Position numbers and translations under genes: made by a program. Below are positions 7,511 through 16,133 of a stretch of DNA of 45,409 nucleotides, piece after piece. The notes below the pieces were generated by a model, which worked only from the letters and a program-made list of their open reading frames with translations, was not told where the DNA came from and did no database searches. Numbering within the stretch: position 1 is the first letter of the stretch; each line of letters opens with the position of its first letter. Source of the DNA: an uncultured Bacilli bacterium (GTDB lineage: Bacteria > Bacillota_I > Bacilli_A > RF39 > UBA660); NCBI GenBank assembly GCA_944358775.1, contig CALVRU010000008.1, forward strand, positions 1 through 45,409. The letters run 5' to 3'.

Positions 7511-8437
7511 ATGGTAATCGGTATTCCACGAGCACTTCTTTATTATCGCTACAATACACTTTGGGAAAGTTTCTTTCATGAATTAGGTTTTCAAACAGTA
7601 ACGAGTGGCATTACGAATCAAAGTATTTTAGAGCAAGGAAGAATATTCGTCGTCGATGAGGCATGCTTATCGATGAAAATTTTTATGGGACATGTGGCCT
7701 CTTTAATTGAAAAATGTGATTATTTATTTATTCCGCGGATTGAGTCTTTAGATCCTCATGAAAAAGTATGCACGAATTTTATGGCACTCTATGATCTTGT
7801 TCATAATTTATTTCCAGATGTCGCTTTGCTTTCTTATAATATCGATGTCAAGCATCACGATGGAGAATTACTCGCTTTTTTAAATTTAGGAAAGCAACTC
7901 GGCAAATCAAAATTAGAAGTTTTAAGAGCTTATCAGAAAGCAAAAGAGATAGAGGAACAAAAACATCTTAATTTAATCGATTATCAAAAAGTATTGCTAA
8001 AACAAGATCAGTTAAAAATCCTTTTAGTCGGTCATGCATACAATTTACATGATAAATTGATCGGAGGTCCTATTAGTGATTATTTAAAAAAGGAACAAGT
8101 ATGTGTGCTTTATTCCGATCGATACGATCGAAATCGAACGGATGAAGATGTCGATCATTTAAGTAAAGATATTTATTGGACGTTTAATCGCGAAGTTTTA
8201 GCTTCTCTTTGGTATCATCATAAAAAAGTGGATGGTATTATTTTAGTCACAACCTTTCCCTGTGGACCGGACTCTTTGGCAAATGAGATGTGTCTTCGAA
8301 AAATAAAAGACGTTCCCATTACCAATATTATTATCGATGAATTAAACAGTGAAGCCGGTCTAATCACTCGATTAGAAAGTTTTATCGATATTATTAAAGA
8401 AAGGAAAGCGAGTCGTTATGAAACACGAAGTCGTTAG
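7511..8437 (+). CDS. 2-hydroxyacyl-CoA dehydratase-like protein (HgdB/DUF2229 type), first subunit
   Basis: The ATG at 7511 follows AGGAGG and gives 308 residues; an upstream in-frame ATG at 7442 lacks a ribosome binding site. The opening MVIGIPRALLYYRYNTLWESFF and the conserved cysteines in VDEACLS and EKVCTNF are typical of the DUF2229/HgdB-like half of the large 'CoA protein activase-related' proteins. In that family, cysteines of this kind bind iron-sulfur clusters. The next two genes encode a second HgdB-like part and the activating ATPase, so this looks like a split form of that multidomain protein. The substrate is unknown. It overlaps the next gene by 20 bases. Confidence 0.75.
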   Translation: MVIGIPRALLYYRYNTLWESFFHELGFQTVTSGITNQSILEQGRIFVVDEACLSMKIFMGHVASLIEKCDYLFIPRIESLDPHEKVCTNFMALYDLVHNLFPDVALLSYNIDVKHHDGELLAFLNLGKQLGKSKLEVLRAYQKAKEIEEQKHLNLIDYQKVLLKQDQLKILLVGHAYNLHDKLIGGPISDYLKKEQVCVLYSDRYDRNRTDEDVDHLSKDIYWTFNREVLASLWYHHKKVDGIILVTTFPCGPDSLANEMCLRKIKDVPITNIIIDELNSEAGLITRLESFIDIIKERKASRYETRSR

Positions 8438-9488
8438 TTTCCCACATTTGGGAGATTATTACGTGCCGATCGAAATGCTTTTAAAACGGCTTTTAAAAGT
8501 AGAAGTACGAAAAGCTCCGATGATTACTCAAAAGACGATCGAACTAGGTACCAAATATAGTCCTGATTTTGTTTGTATTCCTTTTAAATATAATCTAGGG
8601 AATTTTATTGAGGCTTTAGAACAAGGGAGTACGATTCTATTACAAGCAGGTGGCGGATGTCGGTATGGTTACTATGCCGAAGTACAAGAGCAGATTTTAA
8701 AAGATCTAGGATATCACTTTAAATTTTATGCGCTGTTTGATCAAAAACATTTTATACCATTCTATCTTTATCGAACTTTGAGAAAAATAAATCCTCATTT
8801 ATGTTTTTTGAAATACGCTTACACTGCCCTACTTGCATTAAAAATGATTCAGGATATGGATCTTATCGATATTTACATTCGAAAAAATATCGGTTTCGAA
8901 CAAGAAGAAGGAAGTTTCGAGACATGGAAAAAGAAAATGTTACAAGATTTTTCAAAAGTTCGAAGTTTTTCTAAACTTTCCTTTCTTTATCATCGGTATA
9001 AACGAAAATTTCGGAAAATCGCGATTCACAAACCAAAGCATTGTCTAAAGGTTGGAATCATCGGAGAACTTTATACTTCGATGGAACCATTTGCCAATTA
9101 TTTTATGGAGAAAGAACTTGCCAGAATGGGAATTGAGGTGCGTCGGTTTACTAATCTTTCTTATCTTCTATGGCAAAAGAAAAGAGAGAAAAAGCGATTA
9201 TTAAAGAAAATTCCAGAGTATTGTAAATATACGTTGGGGGCTGATGGAATGGATAACGTGGCTCGCTGTAAAATATTAATCGATGAAGGATACGACGGCA
9301 TCATTCACATTAAACCGTTCGGTTGTACTCCAGAAATTGGTGCACTTCCTATCATTCAGAAAGTGTGTAGCGATTATAAGATGCCGATTATCTATTTTTC
9401 GTTTGATAGTAACACAAGTGAAGTAGGAATAAAAACTCGATTGGAAGCATTTTATGATATGTTGAAGATGCGAAAGGAAGGAATCTAA
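8418..9488 (+). CDS. 2-hydroxyacyl-CoA dehydratase-like protein, second subunit
   Basis: The 356-residue protein contains the family phrases PHLGDYYVPIEMLLKRLL, SPDFVCIPFKYNLGNFIEAL and LLQAGGGCRYGYYAEVQEQIL, followed by a C-terminal stretch with IIHIKPFGCTPEIGALPII. Cysteines in CIPFKY, GGCRYGYY and PFGCTPE are candidate iron-sulfur ligands. It starts inside the end of the preceding gene, and its stop abuts the ATPase start, so the three are translationally coupled. In many Clostridia-like genomes these regions are fused to a BadF-type ATPase in one very long protein; here they are separate. The function in the cell is not established. Confidence 0.75.
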   Translation: MKHEVVSFPHLGDYYVPIEMLLKRLLKVEVRKAPMITQKTIELGTKYSPDFVCIPFKYNLGNFIEALEQGSTILLQAGGGCRYGYYAEVQEQILKDLGYHFKFYALFDQKHFIPFYLYRTLRKINPHLCFLKYAYTALLALKMIQDMDLIDIYIRKNIGFEQEEGSFETWKKKMLQDFSKVRSFSKLSFLYHRYKRKFRKIAIHKPKHCLKVGIIGELYTSMEPFANYFMEKELARMGIEVRRFTNLSYLLWQKKREKKRLLKKIPEYCKYTLGADGMDNVARCKILIDEGYDGIIHIKPFGCTPEIGALPIIQKVCSDYKMPIIYFSFDSNTSEVGIKTRLEAFYDMLKMRKEGI

Positions 9489-10436
9489 ATGCAAGAAGCA
9501 TATTTAGGAATCGATATCGGTTCGATCTCAACAAAAGGAGTTATTATTGATCGCAATGCAAAAATCATCGCGAAAGATTATTTGTGGACAAACGGAGACC
9601 CGATTCAAGCTGTGAAAAATTTACTAGCCAGTTTAGAGAAACAATGTCCTTATGGCTACCAAATTGTCGGAGTGGGAACAACTGGTTCTGCCCGTAAGTT
9701 GATCGGAACAATGTTAAATGCCACTGTGATCAAAAATGAGATCACAGCTCATGCCGTTGGTACTCTCTCTCTTCACCCGGACGTTCGAACTATTTTTGAA
9801 ATCGGTGGGCAAGATTCGAAAATTATCTTAATTGAAAATGGGATTGTCGTCGATTATGCGATGAATACACTATGCGCTGCTGGTACGGGATCTTTTTTGT
9901 CGAGTCAAGCAAAACGATTAGATGTTCCTGTTGAAGAGTTCGGAAAGATTGCTCTAACAAGTAAAAATCCGACTAAGATTGCGGCACGATGTACCGTATT
10001 TGCAGAAAGTGATTTAGTTCATAAAGCGCAGATGGGATATCGAAAAGAAGATATTATTGCGGGTCTTTGTCATAGTGTAGCAATCAATTATTTAAACAAT
10101 GTTGGAAAAGGGAAAGTAATCAAACCACCGATTATCTTTCAAGGTGGTGTCAGTAAAAATATCGGAGTCGTAAAAGCTTTTGAAGATATTACAAAAGAGC
10201 CGATTTTAGTAGATGAAAACGGACATCTTATGGGATGTTTCGGAGTTGCTATTTTAGCACTACGCTGTCCGATCAAACACCCCTTCTCTCTCCAAATAAA
10301 AAACCACTCTTTTACAACGAGTGGTATCGAATGTCAACGTTGTCCAAATCATTGTGAAATCATCTGTGTTCGCGATAATAATCGTCTGATCGATGCTTGG
10401 GGTAATCGGTGCGAACGTGGGGCTGTTACTAAATAG
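9489..10436 (+). CDS. BadF/BadG/HgdC-type ATPase, activator of 2-hydroxyacyl-CoA dehydratase-like proteins
   Basis: The 315-residue ASKHA-fold ATPase has its phosphate-1 loop at GIDIGSISTKG, phosphate-2 at IFEIGGQDSK and an adenosine motif at FQGGVSKNIG. C129 (in TLCAAGTG) and C168 (in ARCTVFAES) correspond to the two cysteines that hold the single [4Fe-4S] cluster at the HgdC dimer interface. Such activators use ATP hydrolysis to inject a low-potential electron into the partner, here presumably the two preceding gene products. A C-terminal extension carries extra cysteines (CQRCPNHCEIIC and a later C). It directly follows the second subunit, with a GAAGGAA ribosome binding site. Confidence 0.9.
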   Translation: MQEAYLGIDIGSISTKGVIIDRNAKIIAKDYLWTNGDPIQAVKNLLASLEKQCPYGYQIVGVGTTGSARKLIGTMLNATVIKNEITAHAVGTLSLHPDVRTIFEIGGQDSKIILIENGIVVDYAMNTLCAAGTGSFLSSQAKRLDVPVEEFGKIALTSKNPTKIAARCTVFAESDLVHKAQMGYRKEDIIAGLCHSVAINYLNNVGKGKVIKPPIIFQGGVSKNIGVVKAFEDITKEPILVDENGHLMGCFGVAILALRCPIKHPFSLQIKNHSFTTSGIECQRCPNHCEIICVRDNNRLIDAWGNRCERGAVTK

Positions 10437-10447
10437 TGTTTTTTTCT

Positions 10448-10473
10448 AGACCACTTACCTAATTGGTCTTTTT
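10448..10473 (+). terminator. Terminator of the activase cassette
   Basis: AGACCA pairs with TGGTCT, with extra A/T pairs inside the loop, and five T residues follow. It sits between the convergent ATPase and ABC-F genes. Confidence 0.75.
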
Positions 10474-10495
10474 CTTTGCATTCTAATTTCCAAGT

Positions 10496-12109
10496 CTATT
10501 TGCTTAACTCTTCTCTTAATCTATTAATTTCTTCACTTTCAATATATTCATCATAAGTCATTCTGCGATCGATTATACCATTTGGTAAAATTTCGATAAT
10601 TCGATTAGCAACTGTTTGAATTAACTGATGATCTTGGGAAGAAAAAATTAATTCGCTATCGTATTTCATTAAACCATTATTTAGAGCGGTAATACTTTCA
10701 AGGTCTAAATGGGTGGTCGGGTTATCCAATAGCAATAAGTTGGGTCCTTCCAACATACATTTTGATAACATACATCTTGCTTTTTCTCCACCGGATAAAA
10801 CGGTCACTTTTTTAAATACATCATCGCCTGAAAATAGCATTCGACCTAAAAAGCCTCTTAATACCGTTTCATCATCGACATGGCGAAATTGTCTCATCCA
10901 ATCCATAATCGTTTCTTCGTTAGTAAAATACTTGGTATTATCTTGGGGAAAATAAGATTTGACAATCGTTGTTCCAAAAGTGATTTTCCCACTGTCCGGT
11001 TCTTTTTCGCCCATTAAAATTTGGAATAAAGTCGTCTTGGCGATTTCGTTTTCTCCTACTAAAGCGATCTTATCTCCTTTTAGCATTTGAAAAGAGACGT
11101 TATTTAATACTTGATTGCCATCTGTCGTCGCATTTAATTTCTCGACCGTCAATATTTCTTTTCCCGATGGACGATCTGGTTTAAAATCAATAAATGGATA
11201 TTTTCGTGAAGATGGAACAATTTCTTCGAGTTCGATTTTTTCTAACATCTTCTTCCGTGAGGTTGCTTGTTTACTTTTGGAAGCATTCGCGGAGAAACGA
11301 GCAATGAAGTCTTGAAGTTCTTTGATCTTCTCTTCTTTTTTCTTGTTGGCTTCTTTTACTTGTTTTAAAGCAAGTTGACTCGATTCATACCAAAAGTCAT
11401 AATTACCTACATATAGTTTGATTTTGTTGTAATCAAGATCCGCAATATGTGTACAAACTTTATTTAAAAAGTACCGATCATGCGAAACTACGATGACGAC
11501 ATTTTCAAAATCAATTAAAAATTCTTCTAACCATTTGATTGCTTTTAGATCAAGACCGTTGGTCGGCTCATCTAATAATAAAATATCGGGATTTCCAAAT
11601 AAAGCTTGGGCAAGTAAAACTTTAACTTTTTCTTTTTCCGGAAGTTCTTTCATTAATAGGTAATGTTTATCGACAGCGATTCCTAAATTGTTGAGTAATG
11701 TAGCGGCATCACTTTCTGCTTCCCAGCCATTTAATTCCATAAACTCTGCCTCTAAGTTAGCAAGTCGCATCCCATCTTCTTCGGTAAAATCAGTGTGCGA
11801 ATAAAGTTCTTCTTTTTCCATCATGATTTGATACAATTTTTCATTTCCCATGATAACTGTATTTAAGACGGTATAATCATCGTAAGCATAGTGATCTTGT
11901 TTTAAGACCGCGAGACGTTCTCCTGGAGAAATAATGATTTCTCCGCTTGTCGTATCTAATTCTTTCGATAATAATTTTAAAAAGGTCGATTTCCCCGCCC
12001 CATTCGCTCCAATAAGGCCATAGCAATTTCCTTTGGTAAATGTAATATTAACATCTTCGAACAAAGTTCTTTTTCCAAACCTTAAGGTTACATGATTTGC
12101 TTGAATCAC
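10496..12109 (-). CDS. ABC-F family ATPase (YkpA/YbiT-like)
   Basis: The protein has 537 residues from a GTG start preceded by GGAAGGAG; the ORF stays open 39 bases upstream without a better site. It is a twin ABC ATPase with no membrane segments, like ABC-F translation factors acting at the ribosomal E site. Domain 1 has a normal Walker A (GANGAGKST) and LLLDEPTNGLD, but its signature region reads ELPEKEK where LSGGE is usual. Domain 2 has LSGGEK but an altered Walker A (GENEIAKTT) and LLLLDNPTTHLD. These changes look like subfamily traits, not decay, because the rest is intact. It has its own promoter. Confidence 0.85.
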   Translation of the reverse strand: MIQANHVTLRFGKRTLFEDVNITFTKGNCYGLIGANGAGKSTFLKLLSKELDTTSGEIIISPGERLAVLKQDHYAYDDYTVLNTVIMGNEKLYQIMMEKEELYSHTDFTEEDGMRLANLEAEFMELNGWEAESDAATLLNNLGIAVDKHYLLMKELPEKEKVKVLLAQALFGNPDILLLDEPTNGLDLKAIKWLEEFLIDFENVVIVVSHDRYFLNKVCTHIADLDYNKIKLYVGNYDFWYESSQLALKQVKEANKKKEEKIKELQDFIARFSANASKSKQATSRKKMLEKIELEEIVPSSRKYPFIDFKPDRPSGKEILTVEKLNATTDGNQVLNNVSFQMLKGDKIALVGENEIAKTTLFQILMGEKEPDSGKITFGTTIVKSYFPQDNTKYFTNEETIMDWMRQFRHVDDETVLRGFLGRMLFSGDDVFKKVTVLSGGEKARCMLSKCMLEGPNLLLLDNPTTHLDLESITALNNGLMKYDSELIFSSQDHQLIQTVANRIIEILPNGIIDRRMTYDEYIESEEINRLREELSK

Positions 12110-12139
12110 ATTTCTCACTCCTTCCGTTAGACTGTTTCG

Positions 12140-12168
12140 ATTGTACAATAGATTTATCTGTTTGACAA
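12140..12168 (-). promoter_or_regulatory. Promoter of the ABC-F gene
   Basis: TTGTCA, a 17-base spacer and TACAAT lie on the minus strand, about 30 bases before the GTG start. Confidence 0.75.
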
Positions 12169-12195
12169 GAGCTTTCTTCGGACAAAAAAGAAAAA

Positions 12196-12217
12196 GGAAT
12201 AAAAACTTTTTTATTCC
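12196..12217 (-). terminator. Terminator of the helicase/anchored-protein operon
   Basis: GGAATAAA pairs with TTTATTCC, followed on the minus strand by a T-rich run (TTTTTCTTTTTTG). It begins immediately after the stop codon at 12218. Confidence 0.75.
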
Positions 12218-13000
12218 CTATTTCTTCCCGCTGAAAATCTCATACCAAGTCTTGATCGCATTCACTAAATTGCCACCTGCTTCTTTAATTAAATCGAACG
12301 TAAAGCCGAAACTTTTTTTCATATTTGCAAAATCTTCTTTGGCTTGACGACAAGTGTCATCCCCTACTTTTTCACATAATAAAGCCGTTGTATCTAAATA
12401 TAGTTTTACCGCTTTCGCTTTTATATTTTCGTATCCTTGTTTGATCGTATTTTTGTAATTTGGAAAATACTCATCGATTTTATGATCGATACTTAATGCT
12501 ATTTTTAAGATTTCGATTTTCGCTTTATTGGTTAATTGAGAAAAAGTATAACCACCAATCGGTTGATCATAAAATAGAAAATCGACGACTGTGATAAATA
12601 AGTTTTTGGCTTTACTCGCGAGTGATAGATCCTCTTGATTTTGATAACCATCTAAGGTTTGTTCTTGTGTTTTAAAGTACTGAATCACATCTTCTTCGGA
12701 TTGAAAATTTTGATTTTGAGGCGGTATTGCAGTTGGCGTTGGAGCAACTGGAATTGGGCTCTCTACAACCGGTGGATCGGTCGGTATTGAGATAGGGTCT
12801 GAAGGAGTGGCTTCTGGTTGTTGGTCCGACATCGATTCATTGGATTCTTGTAATTCATTTGATTGCTCGATCTCTTTTTGATTTTGCTTGCTTAAATTTC
12901 GTTCATAATAAAACGATGTTAAACCGATCGCTAACAATAAAATAGCAATACTACTTAAAATAACTATAATAGTTTTCTCTTTTTGTTTTTTCGACTTCAT
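12218..13000 (-). CDS. Membrane-anchored protein with proline-rich linker, unknown function
   Basis: I do not recognise this 260-residue protein. It has a Lys-rich start, one hydrophobic segment (about residues 10-31), a low-complexity Ser/Gln/Pro/Thr linker (about 35-95, with PTDPPVVESPIPVAPTPTAI) and a C-terminal mainly helical domain (about 100-258) with two cysteines (LLCEK, DTCRQ) that could form a disulfide outside the cell. It begins 8 bases after the UvrD-like helicase stop and is almost certainly on the same transcript, an odd pairing that says nothing clear about its role. Confidence 0.7.
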   Translation of the reverse strand: MKSKKQKEKTIIVILSSIAILLLAIGLTSFYYERNLSKQNQKEIEQSNELQESNESMSDQQPEATPSDPISIPTDPPVVESPIPVAPTPTAIPPQNQNFQSEEDVIQYFKTQEQTLDGYQNQEDLSLASKAKNLFITVVDFLFYDQPIGGYTFSQLTNKAKIEILKIALSIDHKIDEYFPNYKNTIKQGYENIKAKAVKLYLDTTALLCEKVGDDTCRQAKEDFANMKKSFGFTFDLIKEAGGNLVNAIKTWYEIFSGKK

Positions 13001-13008
13001 TTTCTCAC

Positions 13009-15276
13009 CTATATGTTTATTATATCATCACTATCCTGATGAAGCAACTTACGCGCTTGTAATTCTTCGTTTCCCATGAATAATAACTGTTCTACGTTAC
13101 TACGTTTTTCTGTTTTCTTTTTTAATAATTGTTGTCTTTTCTCATAATATGTTTCCGCTTGTTCTGCAATGACAAAATTCGTTCGTTTTTTAATCGCCCA
13201 CTGATCTTTTTGTAATAATTGAATTTGGTTGTTTAGCATGGACATTTCCTCTTTATAATCTTGATTTTCTTTTTCGATATCAGCAGTTGTCTTCATTTCA
13301 TATTTTTTGTTTTGAAGATATTCTGCGAACAATTGGCAGTCTTTTTTTTGCACCGTAATCAACAATTCTTTTTTCGTTCTTGTCACTGCTACATAACTCA
13401 CTCTTCGTTCTTCTTCGAGAGTCGTAGTATCCATTTTTAGATTCATATGAAAATAACAGACATAGTCATATTCGTTTCCTTTGGTTTTATGAATTGTTTT
13501 TAATTGAAATAGGGCTTCCTTCGTAGCATTTTCCGGTCGATGATAAAAATATTTTTTGACGCCTCCATACATATTAATGTATTCACTTAACAAATGAAAC
13601 AATTCCTCTCCTATTTCTTGAGAATCATAGAAAAATTCGGACGATATTTTTAATTGGAGACAAAGCACTCGGAAAGTCATGTCCTTCTTCTTTAATTGCT
13701 CTCTTACTTTTAAATATTCTTTGGGAAGATAGTTCCATAGCTGGTCTTTGGTGGTAACATTTTGGGGTATCGAAAATAGGTTTCTATATTCTTCTTTGAT
13801 ATCTTGATCTTTCAGTAAAAATTTTAATAATAGGTGCACTTTTTTTAAAATAGAAGGATGCTGCTTCGATTCTTGAAAATGATATCCGATGCTTTCTAAA
13901 TATAATCGTAGAAAAATTCCATATTCTTGATAACGGTACAAAATGACTGTTTCCGTTTGATTGTGATGTTCTAACCATTTTTCGATTGCGAGTAGTTCTT
14001 GATGCCAATCTTTGGCAACTCTGACCTGTAAGATTCCTTGGTCTTGTTGAAACGCTTGCATCGTTTTACTGGTTCGTTTTAAATTGTGTTCGATAAGTAA
14101 ATTAGCATGGTACACCAATTTCCGAGGAGAACGATAATTGACCTTGAGGGCTAATGTTTGGCCTTGTGGAAATTCTTTGGCAAAGTTTAAAATAGGTTCG
14201 ATACTAGCACCCCGAAAACCATATATCATCTGATCGTCATCCCCTACTACAAATAAATTGTTTTGGGGAAAAGCAAGTATTTTTAATAACCACAATTGTA
14301 CTTCGTTTAAATCTTGAAATTCGTCTACTAAAATGTATTCGTATTGATGTTGAAGCGTTCGTCGTAAGATACCATTTTGTAATAATAACTCTAATGTTAA
14401 ATACAGCATATCATCAAAGTCATACAACTTTTCCTCTTTCCACAATTTGAGATACTGCTGCCAAATCGGATAGAAATCGACACTACGATGATTTTGTTCA
14501 AAGATCATCTCTTCTTTTTCTAACAAAGAATTTTTCACTTTCGATAACATTTTACGATATTCTTTTAAAGGGTCTTGATTTTCTTTATAAATTAATTTAT
14601 TGGTTTTTAGGACGGCTTGTTCTAATAACACATTACTCAATTCTTCTGGATCTTCTTGAAAAAACTCCCAATTGGTATTCTCTTTTAATAATCGGTGGCC
14701 GAAGGAATGAAACGTGTATATTTCCATTGGAGCAGTTATTTTTTCAGTAACTCGTTGTTGAATTTCTTGTAAAGCTTTGCGATTGAAAACAAGTACTAAT
14801 ATATGATTCGCGGAAACTCCTTTATTTAATAAATGATAAATGCGATTGACCAGTGTTTTTGTCTTCCCACTTCCAGCAGGTGCTAACAAACAGACAGGGC
14901 CTTTTATGAGATGAACTGCTTTCTGTTGTTCTTGGTTTAATGATTCTAACTTTATTTGAGAGAATGTGGTTTGATCGGTTGATTTTATTGGATTCGATAA
15001 ATATAACCATGCTTCCAGTAATAAATGCAAAGTGATGGCAGCTTGATTGGTGTGAAGTAATAAGGGTGAAATCGATAGTGCTACTTGTGGAAAAAATAGA
15101 TTTTGAACACGATATTTCTTTTTCCCTTGATAAAGTGGATATAAGATCTGATAAAAATAAAATGGTAAGTGTTTTAAAAATTGTTCTTTGGAGATATCAA
15201 CTATGATATCGTAGAAAGAAGCTTTGGTTGGTAAACAGAATTCATTTTCCATGATTTTCGATAAATATATTCGCAT
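13009..15276 (-). CDS. UvrD/Rep-type superfamily 1 DNA helicase
   Basis: The protein is 755 residues from the ATG at 15276 (a TTG 36 bases earlier keeps the frame open). After about 130 unusual N-terminal residues come the SF1A motifs: Q-motif LNQEQQKAV, Walker A LAPAGSGKTKTL, motif Ia FNRKALQEI, TFHSFGHRLL, Walker B DEFQDLNEVQL, motif III VVGDDDQMIYGFRGA, motif IV LKVNYRSP and motifs V-VI TIHKTKGNEYDYV and VAVTRTKKEL. It should unwind DNA 3' to 5' in repair or replication restart. A C-terminal coiled region follows. The promoter places the transcript start at or near the ATG. Confidence 0.88.
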   Translation of the reverse strand: MRIYLSKIMENEFCLPTKASFYDIIVDISKEQFLKHLPFYFYQILYPLYQGKKKYRVQNLFFPQVALSISPLLLHTNQAAITLHLLLEAWLYLSNPIKSTDQTTFSQIKLESLNQEQQKAVHLIKGPVCLLAPAGSGKTKTLVNRIYHLLNKGVSANHILVLVFNRKALQEIQQRVTEKITAPMEIYTFHSFGHRLLKENTNWEFFQEDPEELSNVLLEQAVLKTNKLIYKENQDPLKEYRKMLSKVKNSLLEKEEMIFEQNHRSVDFYPIWQQYLKLWKEEKLYDFDDMLYLTLELLLQNGILRRTLQHQYEYILVDEFQDLNEVQLWLLKILAFPQNNLFVVGDDDQMIYGFRGASIEPILNFAKEFPQGQTLALKVNYRSPRKLVYHANLLIEHNLKRTSKTMQAFQQDQGILQVRVAKDWHQELLAIEKWLEHHNQTETVILYRYQEYGIFLRLYLESIGYHFQESKQHPSILKKVHLLLKFLLKDQDIKEEYRNLFSIPQNVTTKDQLWNYLPKEYLKVREQLKKKDMTFRVLCLQLKISSEFFYDSQEIGEELFHLLSEYINMYGGVKKYFYHRPENATKEALFQLKTIHKTKGNEYDYVCYFHMNLKMDTTTLEEERRVSYVAVTRTKKELLITVQKKDCQLFAEYLQNKKYEMKTTADIEKENQDYKEEMSMLNNQIQLLQKDQWAIKKRTNFVIAEQAETYYEKRQQLLKKKTEKRSNVEQLLFMGNEELQARKLLHQDSDDIINI

Positions 15277-15283
15277 GTTTTTT

Positions 15284-15312
15284 ACTATAATGCTTTTTTT
15301 AGATGATCGCAA
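15284..15312 (-). promoter_or_regulatory. Promoter giving a probably leaderless helicase mRNA
   Basis: TTGCGA, a 17-base spacer and TATAGT lie on the minus strand. TATAGT ends only 7 bases before the ATG at 15276, and no ribosome binding site is visible. Confidence 0.55.
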
Positions 15313-15421
15313 ATAAGCATTTTTTGTTTTGTGTACATTAAAATATATTATAATTTACGAAAGATTGCCATTAAAACCTTCTTTTTTCATGTCAAATCGT
15401 GCCAATTCTTTTGTTTCACTC

Positions 15422-15450
15422 TTTGGAGAAAAGAAAAACAATGATATAAT
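15422..15450 (+). promoter_or_regulatory. Promoter of the histidine phosphatase gene
   Basis: TATAAT lies about 30 bases before the start, with a weak -35 (TTTGGA) 17 bases upstream. AAAAGGAG follows as the ribosome binding site. Confidence 0.6.
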
Positions 15451-15480
15451 GAACAAGGTTAATAAAAGGAGTTTTGATTT

Positions 15481-16092
15481 ATGAAAACATATTTGACAAT
15501 CGTTCGACATGCTCAAACTGTAGCAAATCAAAAAAGACTTTTTGCAGGTAAAATGGAAGTGGATGTCAGCGAAGAAGGATATCGACAGATTGCTTCTCTC
15601 GAAAAAAGACTATCTCAAGAGAAGTTCGATGTCGTTTATTCTAGCCCTAATATTCGAGCTGTTCAAACAGTAGCGGGAATTGCCCAAAAACAAGGACTTC
15701 CTTTAATTATCGATGAAAATCTACAAGAGATGGGATATGGTGAAATGGAGGGTCTGCCACGAGAAGAACTTCCCCTACGTTATCCAGAGGCCTATGCTTT
15801 TTTTGAAAAATACGATTATTTTTCTCTTTTACCAGGTCAAGAAGAATTAGAGGATGCACTCAAACGATATGAAGCTTGTCTTAGACAAATTGCCAACGAT
15901 AATCTAGGTAAACATGTTCTAATTGCTACTCACGGACAAATTTTACGAGGTTTTTTATGTCAACTTACCAATACCCCTTTTCCAGAAAGTGAACAAATGA
16001 AAAATACAGCCGTCAACGAATTAGAATATGATAGTGAAACACAGCAATTTCATATTATTTCTCAAAACGACACGAGTCACTATTCTATATAA
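15481..16092 (+). CDS. Histidine phosphatase / phosphoglycerate mutase-like protein
   Basis: The 203-residue protein has the histidine-phosphatase fold. The catalytic opening reads IVRHAQTVAN, where RHG is more usual, with the nucleophilic His at residue 9. It is followed by the phosphate-binding YSSPNIRAVQTV, the acid/base region LQEMGYGEMEG and the second histidine in VLIATHGQILRG. The family includes cofactor-dependent phosphoglycerate mutases and many sugar-phosphate or cobalamin-pathway phosphatases; this length and divergence favour a phosphatase. It is a single-gene unit with its own promoter and a bidirectional terminator. Confidence 0.85.
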   Translation: MKTYLTIVRHAQTVANQKRLFAGKMEVDVSEEGYRQIASLEKRLSQEKFDVVYSSPNIRAVQTVAGIAQKQGLPLIIDENLQEMGYGEMEGLPREELPLRYPEAYAFFEKYDYFSLLPGQEELEDALKRYEACLRQIANDNLGKHVLIATHGQILRGFLCQLTNTPFPESEQMKNTAVNELEYDSETQQFHIISQNDTSHYSI

Positions 16093-16100
16093 ATTTTTAT

Positions 16101-16133
16101 AAAAAAGATCATGATTGTGTCATGATCTTTTTT
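16101..16133. terminator. Bidirectional terminator between convergent genes
   Basis: A perfect 14-bp stem (AAAAAAGATCATGA / TCATGATCTTTTTT) with a 5-base loop separates the convergent phosphatase and DUF308 genes. Confidence 0.9.
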
